A stretch of 64,000 nt of DNA from Ctenosaura bakeri (taxonomy: Eukaryota; Chordata; Lepidosauria; Squamata; Iguanidae), in NCBI GenBank assembly GCA_948474755.1, contig CAOLHI010000956.1:434001-498000 (forward strand). Direction: 5' to 3'. Shown piece after piece: positions 11,601 through 24,000 of this stretch. A program made the position numbers and the translations under genes. A model generated the notes under the pieces. That model saw nothing but the letters and a program-made list of their open reading frames with translations, was not told where the DNA came from and searched no databases. Each line of letters starts with the position of its first letter. The stretch's first letter is position 1.

Positions 11601-14600
11601 TGAATGGGGAGGGGAGAATGGGGGGAAGGCTTGATCTACTTCCTCCTCTGTGTCTGTGGCTCCCCCTCCCATTTGCTTCCCTTTTGCCTGGGCACATGGA
11701 GAGAAGGCATGGCATGCCTAGGCAAAAGGCAAGGGAATGGAGGGGGAGAATGGAGGGGGGAGGCAAGCAGGCACCTCATGAATAATCAAATTTGTGAAGG
11801 TCAAACCTGTATGTGGAGGGAGGACTGTACTTTCATTCTGTTCCTGTTCTAGAACCTGAATATTTAGCTGAAGTTGTGACTTGATCTCTTGTTGTGCCAT
11901 AATTTTTTTTAAAGGCTACCATCAAACAGTTAAGAGCTGAACTTGCCAAAGGACCCCAGGAAGTTGCTGTATATGTACAGGAAATTCAAAAACTTCAGAT
12001 TTCAGTGAATGAATTAACACAGAAAAATCAGGTAAGAAATGTATCACAAATATCTGAAAGTGTCAACATATAGTGGATGTAGTCTTTTGCAAGTGCTTAG
12101 CTGAAGCTTAGCTTGAAATTTCGAAATTAAATTAATGAGCAGGTGCTGTGTCGTTAGCAAAACTGATAGGTAAAAGATTTGAAAAGTGTAGTTGGAGCCT
12201 GACTATTTCACTGATTTTCATTTAGACAACCCAGTAAGAGTAATCCCACTACAGGATGTTTGAAGGAATATACTTTTGATTTTAGGAAGGATGGAATAAA
12301 GAAATTATAAGTTGACACTGAAGCTAGCCTCCAGATATTTCTGAGGTCTGAGAGTACGTAGCCATTTAGGAACAACAGCCATATACATGTTGTAATTATA
12401 ACCACCAATATATGTGTTCTGTTATTACAGACCTTGTTCTGAGTCTGCATAGTTACATAGACAAAAGAAGCTGCATCTATAGTTCCGTTGTGGATGTAGC
12501 ACTGCTCCCCAACAGGGCCTGTGAGACTTGGAGCTCCCGCACACTTCCTAGGCAGTTCATAAAAGTGATTTGTCTGTAGATGCCATTGAAAAGAGCATTC
12601 TATGTGTCTACTAAAGGTTGAATTAATTAATCTATTTAGTTGTGGAGAGGGATTGAATTCATCTCATTATAAAAATACTGTAGCAGTACATTGATGCATG
12701 TTGTATCAGTTTTAGTTGATATTACTTATTTACAGCATAGTGAAATAATCCTGGTTCACAGATAGTATTCTACTAAACAACAGGGACTATGAATTTCAAG
12801 CTTGATGGCTGCCACATCCTATTCTACACTTACTTGTTTATCAGCTTTTGGGATCAGGATGTAAAAATTAGATGGTTTCAGAAATGACTCTTATTTCAGC
12901 CTATTTGTACTCTGATATTTGATTGTCTCTTGCTTGCTTCTGGGTCTCTTGATCTTAATGATATAGGGATACAAATCCAGAAATTGTATATTGACAAAGA
13001 AGAAAGGCAGACAAAAATAAGGGGATATTAGAAATTGCACATTAGTTTATACTCTGGTAGACCTTGCTACTAGGAGCATGCAGCTGTTGGTCACCCACAC
13101 TTGATTTGGTCTTACAGAGTCTATTGGAAAAACTGAAAAAGAAAGAATTGGATTACACTCGGTTAGAAGAAAAGCAAACTGAGGAATCATTAAGTAAAAA
13201 GAATCTTCAAGCAACCCTTAATCAAAAGGACTTGGACTGTCAACAATTACAGGCAAGGATATCTGCATCTGAAGACTCATTACAGAGGTTACAGAAAGAA
13301 TTAGGTGAAAGGGGAGAAGCAAGTCAAAAACTTAAGGAAGAATTGTCAGAAGCGGAGACCAAATACCAACATCTTAAGGCAGAGTTTAAACAATTACAAC
13401 AACAAAGAGAGGAAAAAGAACAGCACAGCCTGCAACTTCAAAATGAACTCAATCAGGTAAGACAAAGCTTTATAACAAAGAAGGGTTTTACATTTTTTTC
13501 TTTAGTGTTCTCATTGTTAGTTTAGCTAAACAAATACATGGTGAAAAAAAGCCAGATTGAAGGAAAGAGAAAGGATGGGATGGTGGTTATAATAGCAGTG
13601 AATTTGAGGAAAGCGTGTTCTGACAACTTGTTCCACAATGAAGTATATTGCTTACAACAAGTTGCTAAATGCTAATATATGAATAGTCAAGGAATGGCAA
13701 CTTGGATGAGTGTGCGGGTGGATGGGGAGACTGGAGTCCTATTCACTGCTGGCCTGTGGCCCTTGACCTGCTGCCATATACAGTACGGTACTTGAAGACA
13801 AAGGGGATGCCCGTTCCTTGTTTACGCTGTCAAAATGATTTGGTAGATATCTGGTGTTGCTGCTACTTAATTAAATATGCATTTCCCTTTTACTCTAAAA
13901 GTGCTTCAGTTAGTTCACAAAAAAATGATAAAATGGTGACATGATTAAAAGCCCAAATAAATCAACTGTAACAAAAAAGTAAAAAAATATAGTAAGCTAG
14001 CTTTATAACAAAGATAATGAACAAATTTTTTTGCAGTACTCTTATTCTGCTTTTCAAAAGATCTCTTAGTAATGAAAGCATACTGTTATACTAGTGGATT
14101 GACTAATCTGTCTCCAGCTCAACCTCCATGCTTGTACAGAAAAGGCAGTAAATCATTCCTTTTGATAGTAATTTAATCAAAGGAAAAAAGCTCTTGAGCC
14201 TTGTCTTTCATAAACCAACTGGTTCCAAGTGGTTTTAGCTACTACTCTGTGTTGTTTCTCCTGCTACAAGTTGAGGATTTTTGTTACTCTTTGCAAAAAC
14301 AACTCCCAAATCATCCCAGTGATGACTGAAGCCTCTGGGTGCGCTGGATTCTAATATTGTGGTTGGGGAAATAGTTTCCCTTGGTGTGCCCATCCTGAAT
14401 CAAGAGTAGGACCAGTCTTAGTGATGGTTTAAGGCCACACCTTCATTAAGATCACATTCTCTGTCCCTTGGTGCATGGAAGACAGAAATTTAAATATGAT
14501 AGTACAAAGTGATTGGTAGCTACAATGGCACAAAGTATCTGCCTCTGGTAGATAATTGAGAGGTTCCAAATATTCATGTCAATGATAACCTGCAAAGTTT

Positions 14601-17600
14601 CTAAAACAAAGTTTACTCAAGCATGAATTGGAATTATTTTTGGGCACTCCTACTTCAGTGAACCCATTTTACAGCCACAGCTGGGACATTGTGGGTGAGT
14701 TTGGTGGGTTTTTACATCCAAGTGTTTTATGTTTTCTCCCTTGTAGCAGTTTTTATTATCTGGCCAAACGTTCCTTTTGCATTGGACTTGGAAGACTGGT
14801 TCTTCTAGCACACCATCTGGCTCTTTCTAGCAAATGGCACATTTCTGCCCTAAGCCTTTTGGTGATTCCTTCTCAGACAATTGCTTTACATTTTCTTAAC
14901 ATTAAAATTTCCCCCCATTTTCTTACTATGTGCCTATTTGGTAGATTTATGCTCATGCTGTGCCTGTTTTTTGTTCTTTGAATATCTTGTGGCTTAATAG
15001 AAATCATTGATAATACTGTTCTTTGATGGTGTGCCAAAACTGAACATTCAGTCGTCCTGTTTGGAATTCTGTTTGTAGAATGGGTACATAGCAACCAAGC
15101 GTAAAAATTCTAGCATGATATGTAACTGATGAGTTCAGCTGGAAATTGATTTGATTGTCGTAGAAGATTTACAAATTAATAGGATTTGGGGAAAACTTTT
15201 TCTGTGTGAGAAATCCAGGAGCAATATATTTCACAAAAAGAAAGTCCAGATCATTGGTATTTTTTTTTTGAGAATGTCAAAAAGGGATTCATTTTATCCA
15301 TACTGAAATTTCATCGCTGAAAAGCTTAGTACTATTCTTTTAAACCACATAAAATAAAACAACAGCCACAGTAAGATACATGTTTAAAATCTGCTGTACT
15401 CATGTAATACTGGCTGGAAAAGAGCAGATCAATTAGAAAGGCCTTACAGTGCTTTGAGGAGTTAACCAGGGCCCCCAAAAAGCACTGATGTAATTTTTTA
15501 AATCCCTGATAATAGAATAGCATCCTGATTCTTTATATCATGCTCCATTTTAATGAAAACTATAAAAGGATTAGGGTCCACATTGTGCAGGGTTCTATTC
15601 CTTGATCTAGGAGTGGATTGTGATGGACAAAACCTGATCATTGACATACATGCTTTCTCAGTTGTTTCTGATAGAAGATATGTAGTGAGAATGTCTGGTC
15701 CACTGGCTTGTCTGCTAGCTTGGGACTTGAGAGAGGTTAGTTGGTTTGTTTTTCTGGCTCTCTGAGATGTTTCCTTTCGAATTATTCTGAAGTCTTACAC
15801 TCTTTGCTTACATTGGTAGTGGAGGTGAAAAATGTGTTAAGATATTGTTGACTGTAGCAATATGAATTGTTTGAATTATTTTATGTGGCTGTTCAGTTCT
15901 TATGGGCATAAATAAAGTGTGCCTGAAAGTAAACATAGCCATTGAAACTTGGTGCAGACAGTGCATTGAGTGCAAAATCTAAACAGTTATTTCCTTATAT
16001 ATTTAGAGTATCCAGATAGGAACAAAGTAAGTCAAACCACAGAGCCAGCATGTTGTAGCAGTTTAAGTGTTGGATATGATGCAGGGAGAACAGGGTTCAA
16101 ATGCCTTATTGATAATGAAAACCCATTGGGCGACTTTGGGCATTCTTGGGCTGACAGGAGGATCAATCCACCACGCCTGGGTTGATCCTCGTGCCAGCTT
16201 ATGCAGGAGTCGTTCTCGAGCTAGATGAAAATCTGTTAAACCGACTCCTGTCCCTCTCCAACCAGTTTTGTTTTTCTCCTGCGTGTCAGCAGGACGCAGT
16301 TTCGTCCCTATCCGGCAACACAGGGGGAAAAATAGACTCAATTAAATATACAGGCGGACTATCTGAGCAGAAATTGGCTACATCCAGGGGAATGGTCTCT
16401 CAACAAGGATGGGTTCCAGGAAATAGAAAGTACTTTTGGTCCTTTACAGGTAGACTTGTTTGCTACTGGAGAAAATGCCAAATTAAAAAGATATTTTTCT
16501 ATCATTGGAGACGACGGTGCAGAGGTGCACGATGCGCTGTCGGTAAGGTGGCCTCTGGGAACACACTATGCATTCCCTCCAATTTGAATCATACAGAGAA
16601 TGCTGGCAAAGGTCCGCCTAGAGAGAGTGTCGGTGGTGCTGGTGGCTCCACACTGGCCAAGGAGACCATGGTTCCCATTGCTGCTGCAATTAGCACAGGG
16701 GCCTCCGCGGAGGTTACCCTTGAGGCCGGACTTACTAACTCAAGGCCCAGTGAGCCGTCTGGACCCCAAATGGCTGAGTCTGGCTGCATGGCAATTGAAA
16801 GGCAGTTTTTAACGCAGCATGGGTATGCAGAGAGTGTGGTCAAAACTATTTCAGGATCACGTGGGGAGACCACACAAAAAATATATGACAGAACGTGGAA
16901 AACTTTCCATAAATGGTGTGAGGGGAATAACATCCCTCTACCAGATGTGGAAGTGCCGCAGATATTGCAGTTCCTGCAAGACGGACTGGAGAAAGGGTTT
17001 CACCCTAATACCTTGAAGAGACAGGTTGCTGCATTATCAGCAATTCTGTCTGAGGATGGGGACTCCTATACTAAGCATCCTCATATCAGATGGTTTCTCA
17101 GAGGGGCCACCTTGTCATCTTTCCCAACTGTACACAGGTTCCCGTCTTGGGACTTGAACCTGGTGTTGAATGCTTTGACAGGTCTGCCATTTGAACCACT
17201 GAAGGAGTCATCTTTGAGGTTGCTGTCCTTTAAGACTGCTTTTCTCCTGGCTATAACTTCGGCTAGATGTGTGTCAGAGTTGGCAGCTCTATCAATAAAT
17301 GAGCACTTGTGCAAGTTTGAACAAGATAAATTAACTTTGAAATTTGACCCTTCCTTCTTGCCAAAATGCCTGCCTTCAGCATCCCATCAGCAAACAATCC
17401 ATTTGCCAACTTTCTGCCTGAAACCAGTGCATCTGTTGGAGAAGAAGTGGCACACGTTGGATGTAAGGAGAGCGGTAAAAGCATATATAAAAAGGACTAC
17501 AGAGTTCCACCACTCGGATGCAGTACTGCTGTCGTTTCAACCAAAGACGCTGGGTCAAAGGGCGAGTAAAGCGGTCATTGCGGCCTGGATCAAAACTTGC

Positions 17601-18018
17601 ATTTTCATCTGCTATGACTATGTGAAGCAGCCACGCCCAGAGAATGTGTGGCCTCATTCTACTAGGTCAATGGCAACTACAGTGGCTTATAACTCCTCCT
17701 GTTCACTGGAGGATGTTTGCAGTGCAGCAGGGTGGAAGGAGGCGACTACCTTCATTAAATATTACAAACTTGATGAATAGAGATCGGCCCAGGCAGTGTT
17801 TGGGCACCGGGTGTTGCAAGCAGCGATGTAGTGAGGATCCCACCCATATGTCAGCTTGGGAAAGTCCCAGGCATGGTGGATTGATCCTCCTGTCAGCCTG
17901 AGAATGAAGAGTTGGTACTTATGTGAACGATCATTCTGGGATGACAGGAGGAGCAATCCACACCCACTGCTACAAATATATATATATATATATTTTGTAT
18001 GTGTGTGTGTGTGTGTAG

Positions 18019-18063
<45 letters not shown>

Positions 18064-21000
18064 GTGGTGGGGGTAAAATAGGAAACATAATTAGTTACGC
18101 TAGAGAAAGGAAACTGGCTGGAGAGGGAGAGGAGTTGGTTTAACGGATTTTCATCAGCTCGAGAACGACTCCTGCATAAGCTGGTGGGAGGATCAACCCA
18201 GGCGTGGTAGATTGCTCTTCCTGTCATCCCAGAATGATCGTTCGCGTAAGTACCAACTCTTCAATTCACATGCCCTCAGCCCCAGAAGAAGGGAAAGACA
18301 AACCCTCTCTGAAGAAATCTTACTTAACACATTTTTTTTAAAGTTTAAGTTAAGTTTACCTTTGGGTTGCTATAAGCTGGAACTATGTGAAGGCAACTGA
18401 CAAAAACAGAAGATCAGACTAAGCCCATTGTTTTAGCTGAGGTCCATTTGGACCACGGTGGTGGTGGAAAGAAAGCACTAGTTGAATTCTTCCACCTGCT
18501 AAGCTTTATCAAACTTGAGAGCAGTAGTTTTCTGATGGGACTGAGCGTGCAGCTTCAAACTAATTGCTGTGAAGTATGCACATTTTACCAGATGTGTTGA
18601 TACCATTTGTGTGCAGTTATTGGGTTGTCATAAATTGACAGGTGACTTGAGGCTACGTACACACACACAAAATTAAGCATATATGTGACATTTCTATCTG
18701 GAAAAAAAATTGAGACCAGCTTTTCCTCTCAGTTGCACAATAAACTCCTGGAGACAGAGCGTCAACTTGGAGAAGCACATGGACGGCTAAAAGAGCAGAG
18801 GCAGCTGTCTAGTGAAAAGCTGATGGACAAGGAACAGCAGGTTGCCGATCTTCAAATAAAACTTTCACGTGCTGAGGAGGAGGTAGGAATTATATGCAAA
18901 ATTTAGTTCTTGGTTACTACTTATTTATTTACTTTATTTAATGGATAACTGAAAACTTCTTTTCATGTTGTTGCATTTCACTGAGTATACTGTGGGTACC
19001 AAGACCATGAGTACATATTCAGCAAAGTAGATAAAGTTCCCTGTAATACTTCGCATAGCGAACTGATTAAATGTACAATAGATGGGAATATTGTCAGATG
19101 GATCCATTGTTGGTTGGGAAACTGCTGAAAGAGTAATCATCAGTGGCTGCACTTAGGAATGGAAGGAAGTCTTGAGTGAAGTTTTCTGTCTTCGGACCAG
19201 TAATCTTCAACATTTTTATCAGTGGCTTAGTGACAGGTTGGAGGGGAACTCTCATTAATTTTATAGGTGACAGAAAACTGGGAGTGGCGAGTAACACATT
19301 GGAAGATAGGAACAGATTTCAGAAGTACCTAGATAAATTAGAAAATCAGTCGGAAATTAATAAAATAAAATTCAGTAGAGAGAAATGCAAAATTCTCTAT
19401 TTAGATTACATAAAGCAAATGCACAGGTATAGGATGGACAATACATGGCTCAGCAGTGCTACATGTGAAAAGGATCTTGGGATTACTGTTGATCATAATT
19501 TGAACATGAGCCAGCAGTGATGTTGCACCAAAGAAGGTGAATACTATTTTAGCCTGCCTTACTGAAACCATAGTTTCCAAGTCAAAGGAAGTAATAGCCT
19601 CACTAGTCAAGCCTCACTGGAGTATTGCATTCAGTTCTGGGCACCTCATTTTAGGAATGATATAGGCTAATTGGAGCAGGCTCAGAGAAGGGAAACAATT
19701 ATGATAGAAAGTATGGACAACAAAACATATGAGGAGAGGTTGAAGCGGTAGGCACATTCAGCTTAGTGAAGGGAATACTTGAGGGGTAATATGATCATAG
19801 TCTTTAAATACCTCAAAGGCTGTCACAGTGGAGGGGTGGGCTGGCCTTGAGGGGTGGGGAGGTTCCATCTTGTGCTTCTTTAGAGGATGGGACCAGCTCT
19901 AATAGTTTTAAGTTATAGCACAGTAGATTTTGATTGAACATTAGAAGGAACTTCTTGATAGTGAGAGCAGTTTGGTATGGAACCAATTTCCAAGAGAGGT
20001 TATGGGGTCTACCTCTCTGGATGTCTTCAGAAAGAGGCTGGACAGTTACTTGAAAGAGAAGCTTTAGCTGGAGAGCCTGCTTTGAGCAGGGGTTGGACTT
20101 GATGGCCCATGAGGCTCCTTCTAACTCTATGATTCTATTACTCTACGACTCTATATATAATTTGGAAGAAATAGCAAGTCGGTAAGCATCACAGGTAAAA
20201 CTGTTACTTAGTAGTTCTGAAATAAGTGGAAGAACATGAGCACAAATAAATCTGGCAGCTAAAAATAGGATAAATTGGCATGGAAGTTCTTCTGCGGGCC
20301 ATGTGAATTTATTAGTATGGGATTTGTAAATGGGCAATGGTTAGTCTTCTTTTGAAATGGAATCAGTAGTCCACCCTGAAAGCTGGCAACAGTCAATGAA
20401 ATGTCAACAATCTCTTTATTTTGCTCTGGTTTTTCATTTGTAGCTGCACTAGGCAAAACAGTGAGAAAGATTAGTCTTAGCTACAGAACTAAGAACTCTG
20501 CCTTCTAAAATCCATTTATTGTGTTCCCTTTCCTTCCTTATTCTTCCCCCTTTCCTTTCTGATGATATACAAAGTAGGTAAGATGATACCTCTCAAAAGA
20601 AATATGTATCTTTTAATATTTATTCAGGCCTGAGTACAAATTAGACACAAAGGTTTTTACTTTTTTCTAGTTGAAAGTGTGCAACTGCTGTGAAAATTAT
20701 TGTTACTGTTACCTAAAACTGAGCATCTAAAAAATCTAGTTATATCAAATCCATGGTAATGGGACAGCATCAGATTTTCTTACTTGCAAGTTTCCAAATT
20801 TGAAATAGCATGACTATTTACATAATGTTGTTATAGATAGATCTTTCTTTGTGTAGAAAAATTGTTGATAGCATATTGGTTGTTTTTGCTTTGTCTATGA
20901 AAACGTATTACTTCTAAAATAATGTAAAAGGTATCTATTATAAAGTGCTTCAGTATTAGATTAAGTGATAAAACTCTATTAAACTACTGAATTGTGCTTA

Positions 21001-24000
21001 TCAGTTTTCAGTCAACAGTCTGTGACTATTTTTCTAAGCTAAAGGAGAAAGCAGCAAATGCAACTGAACTGCAGCATCAGTTAGATAAAATGAAACAGCA
21101 GCACCAGGAACAGCAGAATCTTCAGCAAAACACAACAGCAAAGCTGAGAGAAGCCCAGGTTAGATAACTCTTGCTATTTGGGAGAAATTCATGTTGCCAA
21201 TATATAGGATCAGTATTACTTTGATAACTTTGATTACTTTGATAAATCTAGTACTATGGGGAGATAAGGATCTGGATTATATCACTCATGCTTTGGTGAT
21301 TTGTAGGGTAGATTATGTAATAAGTTTAATGTAGTTACCATTAAGTGGGCTGGATGTTTAATCTTATTCAGAATTTACCTACTCATCTGTTTGAAAGTGT
21401 AAGGCATATCACATATTAACATTTGTTTTGAAATACATTTATTGGCTAGTGAATTCTCCAGGTATTCAGTTCAAGATATGAGTCTTAACTTTTAAATTCC
21501 CAAATGGTCTAGTACAGTGGATTTCAGTGAGTACCCACTCAGGGCACTAAGGTCTGCAGCTGAGCTCCTGCAAATGAGTTGTGGATGCTAGGCTGTCCGC
21601 AAGAACAGTGACCCCTACATTTTTGAACTCTGCCCATTTGGAGATTTGATAGCCACAATCTCTCCTTGTTTTGGTGGGGGGTAGGTTATGCCTTTTTGTG
21701 GCCTTTAGTGGCTTGAGTAACCAAATTGTTCTTGTTTTGCATTTTTCTCATTTCAAAATTATTTTATCTTGTTATTGCTGCTATTTACCTTAGTTTTTTT
21801 AAAGAGGTTTTTCAATTATTAATGTTAACGCTATCAGGGCAAATCAATTATGGAATATTCAGATATACTTTATTTATTTACTATATTTAACTTAAACTAT
21901 TATATTTCCTTCCCCCAAGAATGATTTGGAGCAAGTACTACGTCAGATTGGTGATAAAGATCAAAAAATTCAAAACCTTGAAGCCTTGTTACAAAAGAGT
22001 AAGGAGAATATCTCCCTGCTAGAAAAAGAGAGGGAAGATTTGTATGCCAAAATTCAAGCTGGTGAAGGAGAAACAGCAGTTCTTAATCAGCTACAGGAGA
22101 AGAACCACACATTGCAAGAACAGGTAAGAAACTGACTGAGGCAGAATTGTATGCTCATTATACAGCTGGGATAGGCAATTTCCGAAAGGGCTCCATTAAC
22201 CTCCTATCATACCTGGGAGGGCTGCGCTTCCCATGCCACCCCCTCCCTCAATTTGTTTTTACATAAAAAAAAATAAGTAAAAGGAACCCATAAGAATCAT
22301 AGTGAGTATATTCACCATCTTTTTGGCCTCCTTGGTCTGTTTTAGGCCCAGGAGAATGGTCTTTTTGAACTACAAATTGAACCAGAAGCCAACTTCCAAC
22401 TTCCTGATTGAACAAAGGCCTTTCTTCGGTTTGAAACAGTGGAAGTAGGGGGAGAACAAGGCAAAATTGTTTTCCCCATACCCTTTAAGATGTCCCCAAA
22501 TTTAGCTAGTTGCCATTTTTGGGAGTGGAGTATGAGGACTTCAGAATGGCTTTGTGGAGCCAACTTGTGGTCCAAAGGCCATATGTCGCTTTCCCTTGAT
22601 ATTGAAGAATTAAGAAAAGTTGTTGATCTGTTGTTTGATCCACACTGTATGTACCAGTTGAAACTGAAATTAAATACGAAATTTGTTGCTGAGGCATTTT
22701 GAGGGATGCCTCTTCTTCTCATGTTCTACTTTATGGCCAGCAATATAACAAAGAAGTGTTCAGGCTTATGGCTGGCAGCCATTCCATTAGGACTATGTGG
22801 AGAGTGCCAGGCCTGCTTTTCCTTCCCTTCACAGACTGGAATGGCAGCTTTCTTTTCAGTATACTATAGCATCCTGCCTCCCACTTAAACACCTCTACTT
22901 TCACATTTAAAACCACCACCTTAGTGTATAAAGGGTAAAGCTTCTCAGTTTTATCTTCAGAATGATTTATTGATCTGTGGTAGTGTGTTTCTGGTTGATT
23001 AGAACTAATGGAAATGCTGAGTCAGAATTTATAAAAATATAAAGTAATCTTTATTAAACTAACAAACAGGGAAAAGATCTTGGGTGTCATAAGTAATTCC
23101 CACCAATACAGCACTTCAGAAGATATTTAACCAGTTTCTTATAGCTCCACTTAATATAGAGGCACAAAATTTGCATACACACACAGGCCTTTGTTTCAAA
23201 GGCTTAATTCCCAGTCTAGGTCACAGCTTCTGACCCAATTCAAAAATGGTTTCATTTCTCCTCTGTCTCTCTCTAGACCTCTGAGAAGACAACCACGCTT
23301 ATTCAGACGACTCCCACGGCTGGGTGACTGAAGAGCTATAACTTAAAACTCTTTTCTCTCTGGAAATCTCACTGAAGGAATCCCTAAAATCCAAGTCACT
23401 GTGCCTTGTATACAGACCTACTTCTCACAAATCACAGCCACTCCCTCTCACCAGTGGGCTTGGTGGGCTCTCTCATACAGAGCCACTTTGGTTACATGGC
23501 AACCTGTTGCTAGGGCTGCCCTGCCACTCAGACTAGCCATACCACCAGGCTTTGTCACAGTCTACATAGCTTAGCAGGGGAGAAAAAAGAAAAGGGAAAG
23601 CACCCCATCCTCAGGAGTCTTACATGGGTTCGTGACAGGATATTCTGCAGCAGTTCTTTTACTGTTTCTACTTGTAGACATAACAGACATTCTGGTATTT
23701 GATAGTTTGAATAGACTCCTTTGTTATAGGTATTTTTCTAGTGGGTGTGTCAGATGTATGCTGAGTATATGGCTTGTGAATAGTCAGGTAGGTTGATTAT
23801 CCTGCTAGCAAATCAGAATAATACCAGTAGAAACAAGAAGTAACTTAGCAACACCAGCAATCATTCCCATTGTGTCCATGGCAACATTGCTGTCTCAAAA
23901 CCTGGTGAAGACCACACTTTCCTATGATGCCACTTCCTCTTTCCTCGGTATCTTCCTTTTTCCGTAACTCAAAACTAGACAGTCAGGAAGAGCTTTTTCC

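Larger units (their letters stand above)
7978..11914 (+). other. EEA1 intron after exon 7
   Basis: 3.9 kb. It contains a short dispersed repeat at 9665-9765, a reptile-type dispersed repeat at about 9985-10180, a GGCT-rich hairpin near 10727-10762 and the foldback element 11039-11827. The rest is unremarkable AT-rich sequence. Confidence 0.75.
16142..18266 (+). mobile_element. DIRS-type retrotransposon 1, internally deleted, inserted in a SINE
   Basis: The left terminus (attcttgggctgacagg, then tgcaggagtcgttctcgag) is inverted at the right end (ctcgagaacgactcctgcat ... gtaccaactcttcaatt). This gives inverted terminal repeats of roughly 110-190 bp. An internal complementary region (about 17864-17965) carries the complement of both outer ends joined at an AAT triplet, the DIRS hallmark. 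Coding content is reduced. The gag, the RT and most of the RNase H are gone. The end of the RNase H frame (ADYLSR-like, near 16350), a broken methyltransferase-like stretch and a complete tyrosine recombinase remain. It differs from the two GC-rich DIRS copies elsewhere. Confidence 0.88.

Noticed and set aside
11015..11900. ORFs on both strands up to 160 codons
   Set aside because: Translations of the inverted modules of the foldback element.
17762..18227. ORFs with IYIYIY repeats
   Set aside because: Produced by the TA/GT microsatellite.
22342..22722. 126-codon minus-strand ORF
   Set aside because: No recognisable motif, interrupted context, similar to chance ORFs in intronic repeats.
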